Shown here: positions 18,713 to 25,650 of the stretch, piece after piece
Position numbering within the stretch: position 1 is the first letter of the stretch
How the letters are laid out: each line of letters opens with the position of its first letter
NCBI GenBank assembly: GCA_947624585.1
Contig: CANQKZ010000013.1
Location: forward strand, 1 to 36,180
Direction of reading: 5' to 3'
DNA from: an uncultured Oscillospiraceae bacterium
GTDB lineage: Bacteria > Bacillota > Clostridia > Oscillospirales > Oscillospiraceae
DNA length: 36,180 nt
Notes under the pieces: model-generated
Database searches by the model: none
Told to the model about the DNA's origin: nothing
Seen by the model: only the letters and a program-made list of their open reading frames with translations
Position numbers and translations under genes: made by a program

Positions 18713-19915
18713 ATGATCACACTTGACAAAATCTACCACGCGCGGTACGTGCTGCGGGACGTGATCCGGAGCACCGACGTGATCTACGCGCCCCACATCA
18801 ACGAGGAGTCTCAAATTTATTTGAAGACGGAGAATCTTCAGATCACCGGCTCCTTCAAGGTCCGGGGGGCGTATTACAAAATCAGCCAGCTCTCGGAGGA
18901 GGAGAAGGCCCGCGGGGTCATCGCCTGCTCCGCCGGGAACCACGCCCAGGGCGTGGCGCTGGCGGCCCAAAAGGCCGGGATCAAGGCGGTCATCTGCCTG
19001 CCGGACGGGGCGCCCATCTCCAAGGTGGAGGCCACCAAGTCCTACGGCGCCGAGGTGGTCCTGGTGGAGGGCGTCTACGACGACGCCTACGAGCGGGCGC
19101 TGAAGCTCCGGGACGAGTGTGGGTACACCTTCATCCACCCCTTCGACGACGAGCTGGTCATCGAGGGGCAGGGGACCATCGGCCTGGAGCTGATGGAGCA
19201 GATCCCGGACATGGACGCGGTGATCGTGCCCGTCGGCGGCGGCGGGCTCATCTCGGGCGTGGCCTTCGCGGTGAAGGCGCTGAACCCGGAGGTGAAGGTC
19301 TACGGCGTCCAGGCCGCCGGGGCGCCCAGCATGGTCAGCTCCCTCCGGCAGAAGGAGATCGTCCACCTGCCCTCCGTCTCCACCATCGCCGACGGCATCG
19401 CGGTGAAGACGCCGGGGGAGAACACCTTCGCGCTGACAAGCAAATATGTGGACGAGGTGGTGACCGTCACCGACGACGAGATCGCCGCCGCCATCCTGGC
19501 CCTGATGGAGCAGCAGAAGCTGGTCACCGAGGGGGCGGGCGCCATCGCCGTGGCCGCCGCCATGTGGAACAAGGTGCCGGTGAAGGGCAAAAAGGTGGTG
19601 TGCCTGCTGTCCGGGGGCAACGTGGACGTGTCCATCCTGTCCCGCGTCATCGACCGGGGCCTCCTCATGTCCGGGAGGCGGTGCCAGCTGACCATCGAGC
19701 TGGTGGATAAGCCGGGCCAGCTGGAGAAGGTGGCCGGGTACATCGCCCGTGAGGGCGGCAACGTGGTCTCCGTCCACTATGAGCACGCCAACGAGGGCAG
19801 CGATATCAACGGCTGCTACCTGCGGCTGGAGCTGGAGACCCGCAATTTCGACCACATCCGCGCCATCCGGCAGAGTCTGAAGGGGCACGGATTCAAGCTG
19901 ATCGACGAAAAATAA
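18713..19915 (+). CDS. ilvA: Threonine ammonia-lyase (threonine dehydratase)
   Basis: This PLP enzyme deaminates threonine to 2-oxobutyrate, the entry to isoleucine. I chose ATG 18713 with GGGAGGGAG just upstream; an in-frame TTG at 18698 lies before that site and is less likely. The 400 residues are the short type. PLP-Lys is in ITGSFKVRGAY (about 44-54), the phosphate loop is VPVGGGGLISG (about 174-184), and CLLSGGN contacts the PLP ring. A single ACT-like domain (about 325-400, with IELVDKPGQLEKVAGYI) is at the C-terminus. This architecture is shared by some catabolic TdcB-like and biosynthetic Firmicutes enzymes. The operon position favours isoleucine synthesis. Confidence 0.92.
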   Translation: MITLDKIYHARYVLRDVIRSTDVIYAPHINEESQIYLKTENLQITGSFKVRGAYYKISQLSEEEKARGVIACSAGNHAQGVALAAQKAGIKAVICLPDGAPISKVEATKSYGAEVVLVEGVYDDAYERALKLRDECGYTFIHPFDDELVIEGQGTIGLELMEQIPDMDAVIVPVGGGGLISGVAFAVKALNPEVKVYGVQAAGAPSMVSSLRQKEIVHLPSVSTIADGIAVKTPGENTFALTSKYVDEVVTVTDDEIAAAILALMEQQKLVTEGAGAIAVAAAMWNKVPVKGKKVVCLLSGGNVDVSILSRVIDRGLLMSGRRCQLTIELVDKPGQLEKVAGYIAREGGNVVSVHYEHANEGSDINGCYLRLELETRNFDHIRAIRQSLKGHGFKLIDEK

Positions 19916-19927
19916 GGAGGAGTTCAC

Positions 19928-20302
19928 ATGAGCAAAACCATCCACACCGACACCGCCCCCGCCGCCATCGGGCCCTATTCCCAGGCCGTGGTCACGGGGA
20001 ACCTGGTCTTCACCTCCGGTCAGATCCCCATCGACCCCGCCACAGGGAACGTGGAGGCCGACGGCATCGAGGCGCAGAGCGAACAGGTGATGAAAAACCT
20101 GGGCGAGGTGTTGCGCGCCGCCGGGAGCGATTACGGGAAGGCCATTAAGACCACCTGCTACCTTGCCCACATGGCGGATTTCGCCGCCTTCAACGGGGTG
20201 TACGGGAGGTATTTTACGTCCAGGCCCGCCAGGAGCTGCGTGGCGGTGAAGGATCTGCCCAAAGGGGTGCTGGTCGAGGTCGAAGTTGTAGCTGAGATTT
20301 GA
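19928..20302 (+). CDS. ridA: RidA family 2-iminobutanoate/2-iminopropanoate deaminase
   Basis: RidA hydrolyses the reactive enamine/imine released by threonine dehydratase and so protects PLP enzymes. The 124 residues carry the usual signature: APAAIGPYSQAV (about 11-22), FTSGQIPIDPATG (about 31-43), and RSCVAVKDLPKGVLVEVEVVA, whose Arg and Glu form the active site. AAGSDYGKAIKTTCYL is also typical. It starts 12 nt after ilvA with an ideal AAGGAGG site. The pairing with ilvA makes functional sense. It is followed by a terminator, so it is the last gene of the operon. Confidence 0.96.
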   Translation: MSKTIHTDTAPAAIGPYSQAVVTGNLVFTSGQIPIDPATGNVEADGIEAQSEQVMKNLGEVLRAAGSDYGKAIKTTCYLAHMADFAAFNGVYGRYFTSRPARSCVAVKDLPKGVLVEVEVVAEI

Positions 20303-20314
20303 GGCAAAGCTCAT

Positions 20315-20349
20315 AAAGCCCGGGGGTCGGAATGCTCCGGGCTTTTGTT
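20315..20349 (+). terminator. Terminator of the branched-chain amino acid operon
   Basis: AAGCCCGG (20316-20323) pairs with CCGGGCTT (20337-20344), followed by TTGTT, 13 nt after the ridA stop. It precedes repeat copy E and is separate from the repeat's own hairpins. Confidence 0.85.
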
Positions 20350-20354
20350 CTGTG

Positions 20355-20764
20355 TCCGGCAGAGGTGCCGGAGGGGGGTCTTCTTTTCTCTCTTTTGTTC
20401 CGTGGGCTTTTTGCCCACTGCACAAAAGAGAGAAAAGAAGCAAAAGAGAGAAAAGGCCGGTGTTGGGGTCGGCGGTGGTCCGGGGTTGGAGCTTCGTAAC
20501 GCGGGTCGGCTTCCGCGTGCCGTGTCGTGGGTCTGGGTGGAACCATAGCCGCGCGGGCCGAAGACTTAATTGGTTGGAGCATCAGCTTCGCTTGGCCGCT
20601 TACGTTGGCGGTTGTTGGTAGGTGGGTGGCTCTGTTTTGGGCCGCGCTTTGTGGGTGGGGGTTGTGGGGCCCGTTCTGGGGCGTGTCTGTTGTCCGGGGC
20701 TGTACGTCGCACTGTTAAAAATGGATTTTCAAAATATCTTTCCGTTGGAAATTCATTTTGAAAA
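20355..20764 (+). repeat. Hairpin-bounded repeat, copy E (type-b end, plus orientation)
   Basis: The outer stem TCCGGC/GCCGGA is at 20355-20372, followed by GGGGGGT. The type-b hairpin has a 19-bp stem (20380-20398 with 20422-20440), GTGGGC/GCCCAC nested in the loop, and a directly repeated third arm (CAAAAGAGAGAAAAGG, 20441-20456). The GC-rich core is closely similar to the others. The 39-bp inner hairpin is at 20726-20764 (loop GTT). This is the best preserved type-b copy. Confidence 0.9.
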
Positions 20765-20836
20765 TTATTTTATTGCGTTCTGTCCTCTGCCTTACAAAAT
20801 AATATCCGCCGTCCGTAAAAACAGCGGGAAAATGTA

Positions 20837-20865
20837 TTGACTTTTTGAGTCCGGGAGCATATAAT
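20837..20865 (+). promoter_or_regulatory. Promoter of the antisense RNA
   Basis: TTGACT (20837-20842), 17 nt, TATAAT (20860-20865). This is a near-consensus sigma-A promoter. No reading frame with a ribosome site follows before the terminator at 20952-20991. Confidence 0.85.
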
Positions 20866-20871
20866 AAAAGT

Positions 20872-20990
20872 GTGGAAGGCCGCAGAACGCTTGGCACCAC
20901 TTACATAGGGTTCACAATCTTAGCTCGGGGTCCCAGCCCCAAAACCAAGGCGTGAGCCGTCTGTTCGTTGCAGACGGCTCACTTTTTCTT
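20872..20990 (+). ncRNA. Candidate antitoxin-like antisense RNA, about 115-120 nt
   Basis: The interval runs from the predicted start after the 20860 TATAAT to a strong terminator: a perfect 12-bp stem GTGAGCCGTCTG (20952-20963) and CAGACGGCTCAC (20971-20982), then TTTTTCTTT. It also contains GGGGTCCCAGCCCC, a short internal hairpin. The terminator stem and T-run are complementary to the last codons (Ile-Lys-Lys-Lys), the stop codon and the 3' region of the small hydrophobic peptide gene on the other strand. Convergent 3' overlap with a short membrane peptide is the layout of Gram-positive type I toxin-antitoxin pairs such as txpA/RatA. I did not recognise it as a known RNA family. Confidence 0.72.
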
Positions 20991-21074
20991 TATCGTTATG
21001 TACAGCGCGTACACGGACACGATCAGCCCCAGTATACTGCATATGCTGCCAATCACGGAAAGAACAGTGACTAT
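20979..21074 (-). CDS. Candidate type I toxin-like hydrophobic peptide, about 31 aa (start codon ATA)
   Basis: The peptide (I/M)VTVLSVIGSICSILG... ends YALYITIKKK. It is one strongly hydrophobic helix with a Lys tail, like small membrane toxins of type I systems. An excellent ribosome site (GGGGAGG, 21089-21083) is followed, 8 nt later, by ATA (21074-21072), where an ATG would be expected. The only other nearby in-frame start is a GTG (21083) overlapping the ribosome site. The ATG at 21203 gives a 74-residue frame with an unnatural Arg/Pro-rich N-terminus and is rejected. A consensus promoter lies at 21288-21316, giving a long structured 5' leader of about 190-200 nt. It may be a decayed toxin with its start lost, or use a rare start. 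Confidence 0.55.
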   Translation of the reverse strand: MVTVLSVIGSICSILGLIVSVYALYITIKKK

Positions 21075-21287
21075 GTATCTCACCTCCCCGGGCGTATTTC
21101 CCGCGAAAGCAAAACACTCGCCTCCTCGTCGTCGCGGAACCCGCTTTACCTCGCCCTCCCTCCGGTCGGGCTCAGGCGCTGGGTTCGCTCCTCCTCTCCC
21201 CACAAAATCTCCAATTTTGCGGGGACCCCGTGAGGGATGTCAGGCACCGTCAGCGTACCGCAAATTGCGTCGGACTTCTACACATTT

Positions 21288-21316
21288 ATTATACATCCAG
21301 GCCACTTTCCTGTCAA
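21288..21316 (-). promoter_or_regulatory. Consensus promoter of the small hydrophobic peptide gene
   Basis: On the minus strand TTGACA (21316-21311), exactly 17 nt, TATAAT (21293-21288). A perfect sigma-A match, 10 bp inside the inner hairpin of repeat copy F. The leader downstream contains CCCCGCAAAAT pairing with ATTTTGTGGGG (about 21201-21227), which could influence translation. Confidence 0.88.
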
Positions 21317-21325
21317 TTCCGAATT

Positions 21326-21722
21326 TTTTCAAAATGAATTTCCAAAGGAAAGATATTTTGAAAATCCTTATTGATACGAGCGACGTGAAACCCCGGACAA
21401 CATACACGCCCCAGAACGGGCCCCACAACCCCCGCCACCGCAGCGCGGCCCCGAACAGAGCCACCCACCTACCGACCCCCACCAACGTAAGCGGCCAAGC
21501 GAAGCTGATGCTCCAACGTATTAGACCAAGGCCCGCGCGGATATGGTTCCTCCCAGACGTATCGACACGGGACGCGGAAGCCGACCCGCGTTACGAAGCG
21601 CCGGGCCAAAAGTCACCGCCGACCCCCCAAGAAGCTGATTTTCTCTTCTTTGTTACTTTCTTCTCTTTTGTCACCGCAAAAGAGAAGAAAGTAAATTAAC
21701 CCCCCGCCCGTTGCACGGACGG
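21326..21722 (-). repeat. Hairpin-bounded repeat, copy F (type-a end, minus orientation)
   Basis: The 39-bp inner hairpin is at 21326-21364 (loop AAA). The core then reads the reverse of copy C. The perfect 18-bp type-a hairpin is at 21653-21694 (loop TCACCG), and the outer stem CCGCCCGT/ACGGACGG (one mismatch) is at 21704-21722. The outer stem ends 2 bp before the glpK stop codon. Copies E and F enclose the toxin-like cargo in the gap 20303-21724. Confidence 0.9.
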
Positions 21723-21724
21723 TC

Positions 21725-23209
21725 TTATTTCGCCCACCCTTTGGCGCGGTCGACCGCGCGCCGCCAGTCGGAAAGAAGCCTTTGACGTTCCGCCTCCGCA
21801 AGGTCCGGTGTAAATTCGGCGTCCATCCGCCAGAGGGACTTGAGTTCCCCGGTGCTGTTCCATATTCCCACGGCGAGGCCCGCCAGGTACGCCGCGCCCA
21901 GAGCTGTCGTCTCGCGGATCACAGGGCGGCGGACGGGTTTGGCGATGATGTCGGATTGGAACTGCATCAGGAACTTGTCCCGGCTGGCGCCGCCGTCGGC
22001 GCGGAGGGAGTCCATGCGGATGCCGGCGTCCGCCTCCATGGCCTCCACCAGCTCCGCCACCTGGTAGGCGATGGACTCCTGGGCGGCGCGGACGATGTGC
22101 TCCCGGGTGGTGGCCCGCGTCAGACCCACAATGGCGCCCCGGGCGTACATATCCCAGTGGGGGGCGCCAAGGCCGGTGAAGGCCGGGACCAGGTAGACGC
22201 CGCCGTTGTCGGGGACGGAGACGGCCAGAGTCTCCGCCTCCCGGGCCTCCGTCAGGACGCGCAGCTCGTCCCGGAGCCACTGGATCACGGCGCCGCCCAC
22301 GAAGACGCTCCCCTCCAGGGCGTAGGTGACACGGCCCGGAAGGCCGGCGGCCACGGTGGTGACCAGGCCGTTTTTGCTCTCGAAGGGCGTCCCGCCGGTG
22401 TTCATCAGCAGGAAACAGCCGGTGCCGTAGGTGTTCTTGGCCTCGCCCGCGTCGAAGCACCCCTGGCCGAAGAGGGCCGCCTGCTGGTCCCCGGCCATGC
22501 CCGCCACGGGGATCTTCACGCCGCCGAGCTGGGCGTACCCGTAGACCTCGCTGCTCATGCGCACCTCCGGCAGGACGGAGCGGGGGATGTCCAGGGCACG
22601 GAGCAGGGTGTCGTCCCAGCGGAGCTTGTGGATGTCGAAGAGCATGGTGCGGCTGGCGTTGGTCACGTCCGTGGCGTGGACCGCGCCGCCGGTGAGATTC
22701 CACAGAAGCCAGGTGTCCACAGTGCCGAATAAGATCTCGCCCCGCTCCGCCCGCTCCCGGACGCCGGGGACGTTGTCCAGGATCCACTTGATCTTGGTGC
22801 CGGAGAAATAGGCGTCCGGCACGAGGCCCGTGACCGCCCGGATGTGGGGCTCCAGGCCGTCGGAAACCAGCGTCTCCACGATGTCCGCCGTCCTCCGGCA
22901 CTGCCACACGATGGCCCGGGAGACCGGCTTGCCCGTTTTCCTGTCCCACAGCACCGTGGTTTCCCGCTGGTTTGTGATGCCGATGGCGGCGATGTCCCGG
23001 GGGTCAATTCGGGCGTCCGCGACCACCCGCTCCATCACCGCCCGCTGAGTCTCCCAGATCTCCATAGCGTCGTGCTCCACCCAGCCGTTTTGTGGGAAAT
23101 ACTGGGTGAACTCCCGCTGGGAGACGCCCACGATGTTCTGCTCTGTGTCGAAGAGGATGGCCCGGGAGCTGGTGGTCCCCTGGTCCAGCGCTAAGATGTA
23201 TTTTTTCAT
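21725..23209 (-). CDS. glpK: Glycerol kinase
   Basis: GlpK phosphorylates glycerol to glycerol 3-phosphate in the cytosol. The 494-residue protein is full length. It has [13 protein letters not shown] (about 6-18, phosphate loop), [19 protein letters not shown] (substrate Arg/Glu), and [17 protein letters not shown] (about 241-257, catalytic Asp). ATP-binding [12 protein letters not shown] and [16 protein letters not shown] follow. The region before the catalytic Asp reads [15 protein letters not shown]. It resembles the E. coli form, and I do not see the His that PTS HPr phosphorylates in many Firmicutes GlpK proteins. ATG 23209 follows GAAAGGGGAT, and its own promoter is at 23242-23270. No glpF or glpD is adjacent. 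Confidence 0.96.
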   Translation of the reverse strand: MKKYILALDQGTTSSRAILFDTEQNIVGVSQREFTQYFPQNGWVEHDAMEIWETQRAVMERVVADARIDPRDIAAIGITNQRETTVLWDRKTGKPVSRAIVWQCRRTADIVETLVSDGLEPHIRAVTGLVPDAYFSGTKIKWILDNVPGVRERAERGEILFGTVDTWLLWNLTGGAVHATDVTNASRTMLFDIHKLRWDDTLLRALDIPRSVLPEVRMSSEVYGYAQLGGVKIPVAGMAGDQQAALFGQGCFDAGEAKNTYGTGCFLLMNTGGTPFESKNGLVTTVAAGLPGRVTYALEGSVFVGGAVIQWLRDELRVLTEAREAETLAVSVPDNGGVYLVPAFTGLGAPHWDMYARGAIVGLTRATTREHIVRAAQESIAYQVAELVEAMEADAGIRMDSLRADGGASRDKFLMQFQSDIIAKPVRRPVIRETTALGAAYLAGLAVGIWNSTGELKSLWRMDAEFTPDLAEAERQRLLSDWRRAVDRAKGWAK

Positions 23210-23241
23210 ATCCGAATCCCCTTTCGGTAGTTTTTGGCACT

Positions 23242-23270
23242 ATTGTAGCATACCGGGGCGAAATTGTCAC
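23242..23270 (-). promoter_or_regulatory. Promoter of glpK
   Basis: On the minus strand GTGACA (23270-23265), 17 nt, TACAAT (23247-23242), about 35 nt upstream of the glpK start. It is divergent from the glg promoters. The gap 23210-23664 holds these promoters and no credible gene. Confidence 0.7.
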
Positions 23271-23412
23271 CGGGTTTTGTGAAAAAATGCTGAAAAGGTC
23301 AAATGGATGAAAATTGCCCGGAAGGGCCGCCCCTTTCGCCGGTTCGCGGCGGATTTGGGGGCGGAGGGGTTCGCTTTCGGGGCGGCGGCGCAAATCGAAC
23401 GCACAGAAAAAA

Positions 23413-23442
23413 TTGAAAAAATGACTCCCGGCGGGTCATAAT
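23413..23442 (+). promoter_or_regulatory. Possible upstream glg promoter with overlapping inverted repeat
   Basis: TTGAAA (23413-23418), 18 nt, CATAAT (23437-23442). An imperfect palindrome (TGACTCCCGGCGGGTCA, 23422-23438) occupies the spacer and touches the -10, so it could be an operator. Weaker than the promoter at 23540. Confidence 0.4.
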
Positions 23443-23539
23443 AGAGGCTTTTTGTGCAACTGATGCAAAAAATGAGTGGTTTTTTCCGGCAAAACGTAAA
23501 AAATAACGAAAACAACCCCTTAAAACCCATGGAAAACGG

Positions 23540-23568
23540 TGGACAAATTGAGATATATCTGTTATAAT
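23540..23568 (+). promoter_or_regulatory. Promoter of the glycogen operon
   Basis: TGGACA (23540-23545), 17 nt, TATAAT (23563-23568), giving a leader of about 90 nt before glgB. Confidence 0.75.
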
Positions 23569-23664
23569 GTTCACAAGGCGGCGAGTACGCCTTGGTTTTG
23601 CGTGCCGTGCCGGCCGATTGGGAGAATAACTCCGCCATTATTTACATAAGAGGATGTAAGGACG

Positions 23665-25557
23665 ATGGATAAAAAGATTCTGACGAACGACGAAAGCTGG
23701 GAGTTCGCCGAGGGGACGTGGACCCACGCTTTCGACAAATTCGGCGCCCACCGCTGTGAGGAAGAGGGCGTGGCCGGGTGGCGCTTCGACCTGTGGGCCC
23801 CCGGCGCCAAATCGGTGCGGCTCACCGGCTCCTGGTGCGACTGGGACCCCCGGCGGCACTTCATGGAGCCCACCGGCGACAGCGGCGTCTGGCACATCTT
23901 CATGCCGGGCCTCAACGCGGGGGAGAGCTACAAATACGTCATCGAGGCCAGGGACGGGCGGCTGCTCTACAAGGCCGACCCCTACGGCTACTCCTGCGAG
24001 ACGCCCCCGGAGACGGCCTCGCGCCTGGCGGACATCGACACCTTTCAATGGACCGACGGCAAGTGGATGCGCGCCCGCGCGAAGGGCAATATGCGGGAGA
24101 AGCCCCTGAACATCTATGAGGTCCACCTGGCCTCCTGGCGGCGGCACGAGGACGGGTCCATGCTCTCCTACGCGGAGCTGGCCCAGACTCTGGTCCCCTA
24201 CGCCGTGGAGATGGGGTACACGCACCTGGAGCTGATGCCCGTGATGGAGCACCCCTTCGACGGGTCCTGGGGCTACCAGCTCACGGGCTACTACGCGCCC
24301 ACCTCCCGGTACGGGACGCCCGGGGAGTTCCAGGCGTTTATAAACGCGGCCCACAACGCCGGCCTCGGCGTGATCCTGGACTGGGCCCCGGCCCACTTCT
24401 GCCGGGACGCCCACGGCCTGGGGGAGTTCGTGGGCGAGCCCCTCTACGAGGGCGGCTCCCACCCCCAGTGGGGCACCTATAAGTTCAACGTGAAGAAGGG
24501 GGAGGTCAGAAGCTTCCTCATCTCCAACTGCCTCTACTGGGTGGAGAAATACCACGCCGACGGCATCCGCATGGACGGGGTCACCAGTATGCTGTACCTG
24601 AATTTCGGCATCGACGACCCGGGACAGAAGAAATTCGCCGCCGACGGCACGGAGAAGGACTACGACTCCATCTCCCTCATTCAGAAGATCAACGCCACCG
24701 TCTCACGGGACCACCCGGATGTGATGATGATCGCCGAGGAGTCCACCGCCTGGCCCCTGGTCACCTACCCGCCCGACGACGGGGGACTGGGCTTCCACTT
24801 CAAGTGGGACATGGGCTGGATGCACGACACCTTAAATTATATGAAGACCGACTTCCCCTACAGGCCCGCCCATCACGGGGCGCTGACCTTCTCCATGATG
24901 TACGCCTTCAACGAGAATTTCGTCCTGGCCCTCTCCCACGACGAGGTGGTCCACGGCAAGGCGTCCCTCATCGGAAAGATGCCCGGCGACTACTGGCGGC
25001 AGTTCGCGGGGCTTCGGTCCCTGCTCCTCTATCAGACGCTCCACTCCGGCGCCAAGCACAACTTCATGGGCGCGGAGATCGCCCAGTTCATCGAGTGGCG
25101 GTACTATGAGTCCCTGGAGTGGAAGCTTCTGGAGTTCGACGCCCACCGGAAGCACCAGGAGTACGTGAAGGCCCTGAACCGCCTGTTCCTTCGGGAGAAG
25201 GCCCTGTGGCAGAAGAACTTCTCCTGGGAGGGGTTCGAGTGGCTGGACGCGGACAACGCCGCCCAGTGCATCCTGACCTTCATCCGCCACGGCAAGCGGC
25301 CCACGGAGGATCTGACGTGTCTTCTCTCCTTCGTGCCGGAGACCTACGACGGGTACCGCATCGGCGTGCCCCGGAAGGGGACGTATGTGGAGGTGTTCAA
25401 CTCCGACGACGCCCGCTTCGGCGGCTCCGGGAGGGTCAACGCCCAGCCCCTGGAGGCGGAGAAGGTGCCCGCCCACGGGAAAAAGTACTCGGTGGTGGTC
25501 AGAACGCCGCCCATCGGGGGACTTGTGCTCAAGCGTTTACCGCCTGCAAAGGCGTAA
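23665..25557 (+). CDS. glgB: 1,4-alpha-glucan branching enzyme
   Basis: GlgB makes the alpha-1,6 branches of glycogen. The 630-residue protein starts at ATG 23665 after TAAGGACG. It has an N-terminal CBM48 domain (about 30-115, with FDLWAPGAKSVRLTGSW). The GH13 barrel follows from about residue 140, with YEVHLASWRR and ELMPVMEHPFDGSWGYQ. Catalytic residues by position are Asp304 (GIRMDGVTSML), Glu358 (MMIAEEST) and Asp426 (LSHDEVVHGK). The nucleophile motif has Gly after Asp where most GlgB have Ala, and a slightly divergent loop after it (FGIDDPGQKKFAADG), as in the Clostridia subgroup. The C-terminal beta-domain is complete. First gene of the glg operon. Confidence 0.95.
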   Translation: MDKKILTNDESWEFAEGTWTHAFDKFGAHRCEEEGVAGWRFDLWAPGAKSVRLTGSWCDWDPRRHFMEPTGDSGVWHIFMPGLNAGESYKYVIEARDGRLLYKADPYGYSCETPPETASRLADIDTFQWTDGKWMRARAKGNMREKPLNIYEVHLASWRRHEDGSMLSYAELAQTLVPYAVEMGYTHLELMPVMEHPFDGSWGYQLTGYYAPTSRYGTPGEFQAFINAAHNAGLGVILDWAPAHFCRDAHGLGEFVGEPLYEGGSHPQWGTYKFNVKKGEVRSFLISNCLYWVEKYHADGIRMDGVTSMLYLNFGIDDPGQKKFAADGTEKDYDSISLIQKINATVSRDHPDVMMIAEESTAWPLVTYPPDDGGLGFHFKWDMGWMHDTLNYMKTDFPYRPAHHGALTFSMMYAFNENFVLALSHDEVVHGKASLIGKMPGDYWRQFAGLRSLLLYQTLHSGAKHNFMGAEIAQFIEWRYYESLEWKLLEFDAHRKHQEYVKALNRLFLREKALWQKNFSWEGFEWLDADNAAQCILTFIRHGKRPTEDLTCLLSFVPETYDGYRIGVPRKGTYVEVFNSDDARFGGSGRVNAQPLEAEKVPAHGKKYSVVVRTPPIGGLVLKRLPPAKA

Positions 25558-25650
25558 ATTATCAGGAAAAGGGGCAAATTCGGCCCCGGCTCCGTAAACT
25601 CTCAGGTTCAGAGAGAAAAAAGGAAGAAATTTGTTTCAAGGAGTACCCAT

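Noticed and set aside
18641-20443. 600-codon minus-strand open frame opposite ilvA and ridA (and similar long antisense frames at 4763-6850, 10185-11909, 33231-35453)
   Set aside because: All are shadows of recognised genes, rich in His, Gly, Val and Asp, as expected from reverse complements of high-GC codons.
20920-21117. 65-codon minus-strand frame overlapping the toxin-like gene in another frame, with GAGGAGG before a GTG
   Set aside because: The product is not hydrophobic, runs through the RNA terminator stem and looks like a chance frame; the membrane-helix frame fits better.
20979-21203. 74-codon version of the toxin-like gene starting at ATG 21203
   Set aside because: The first 40 residues are Arg/Pro/Gly-rich with no ribosome site, while a strong site lies just before the hydrophobic part.
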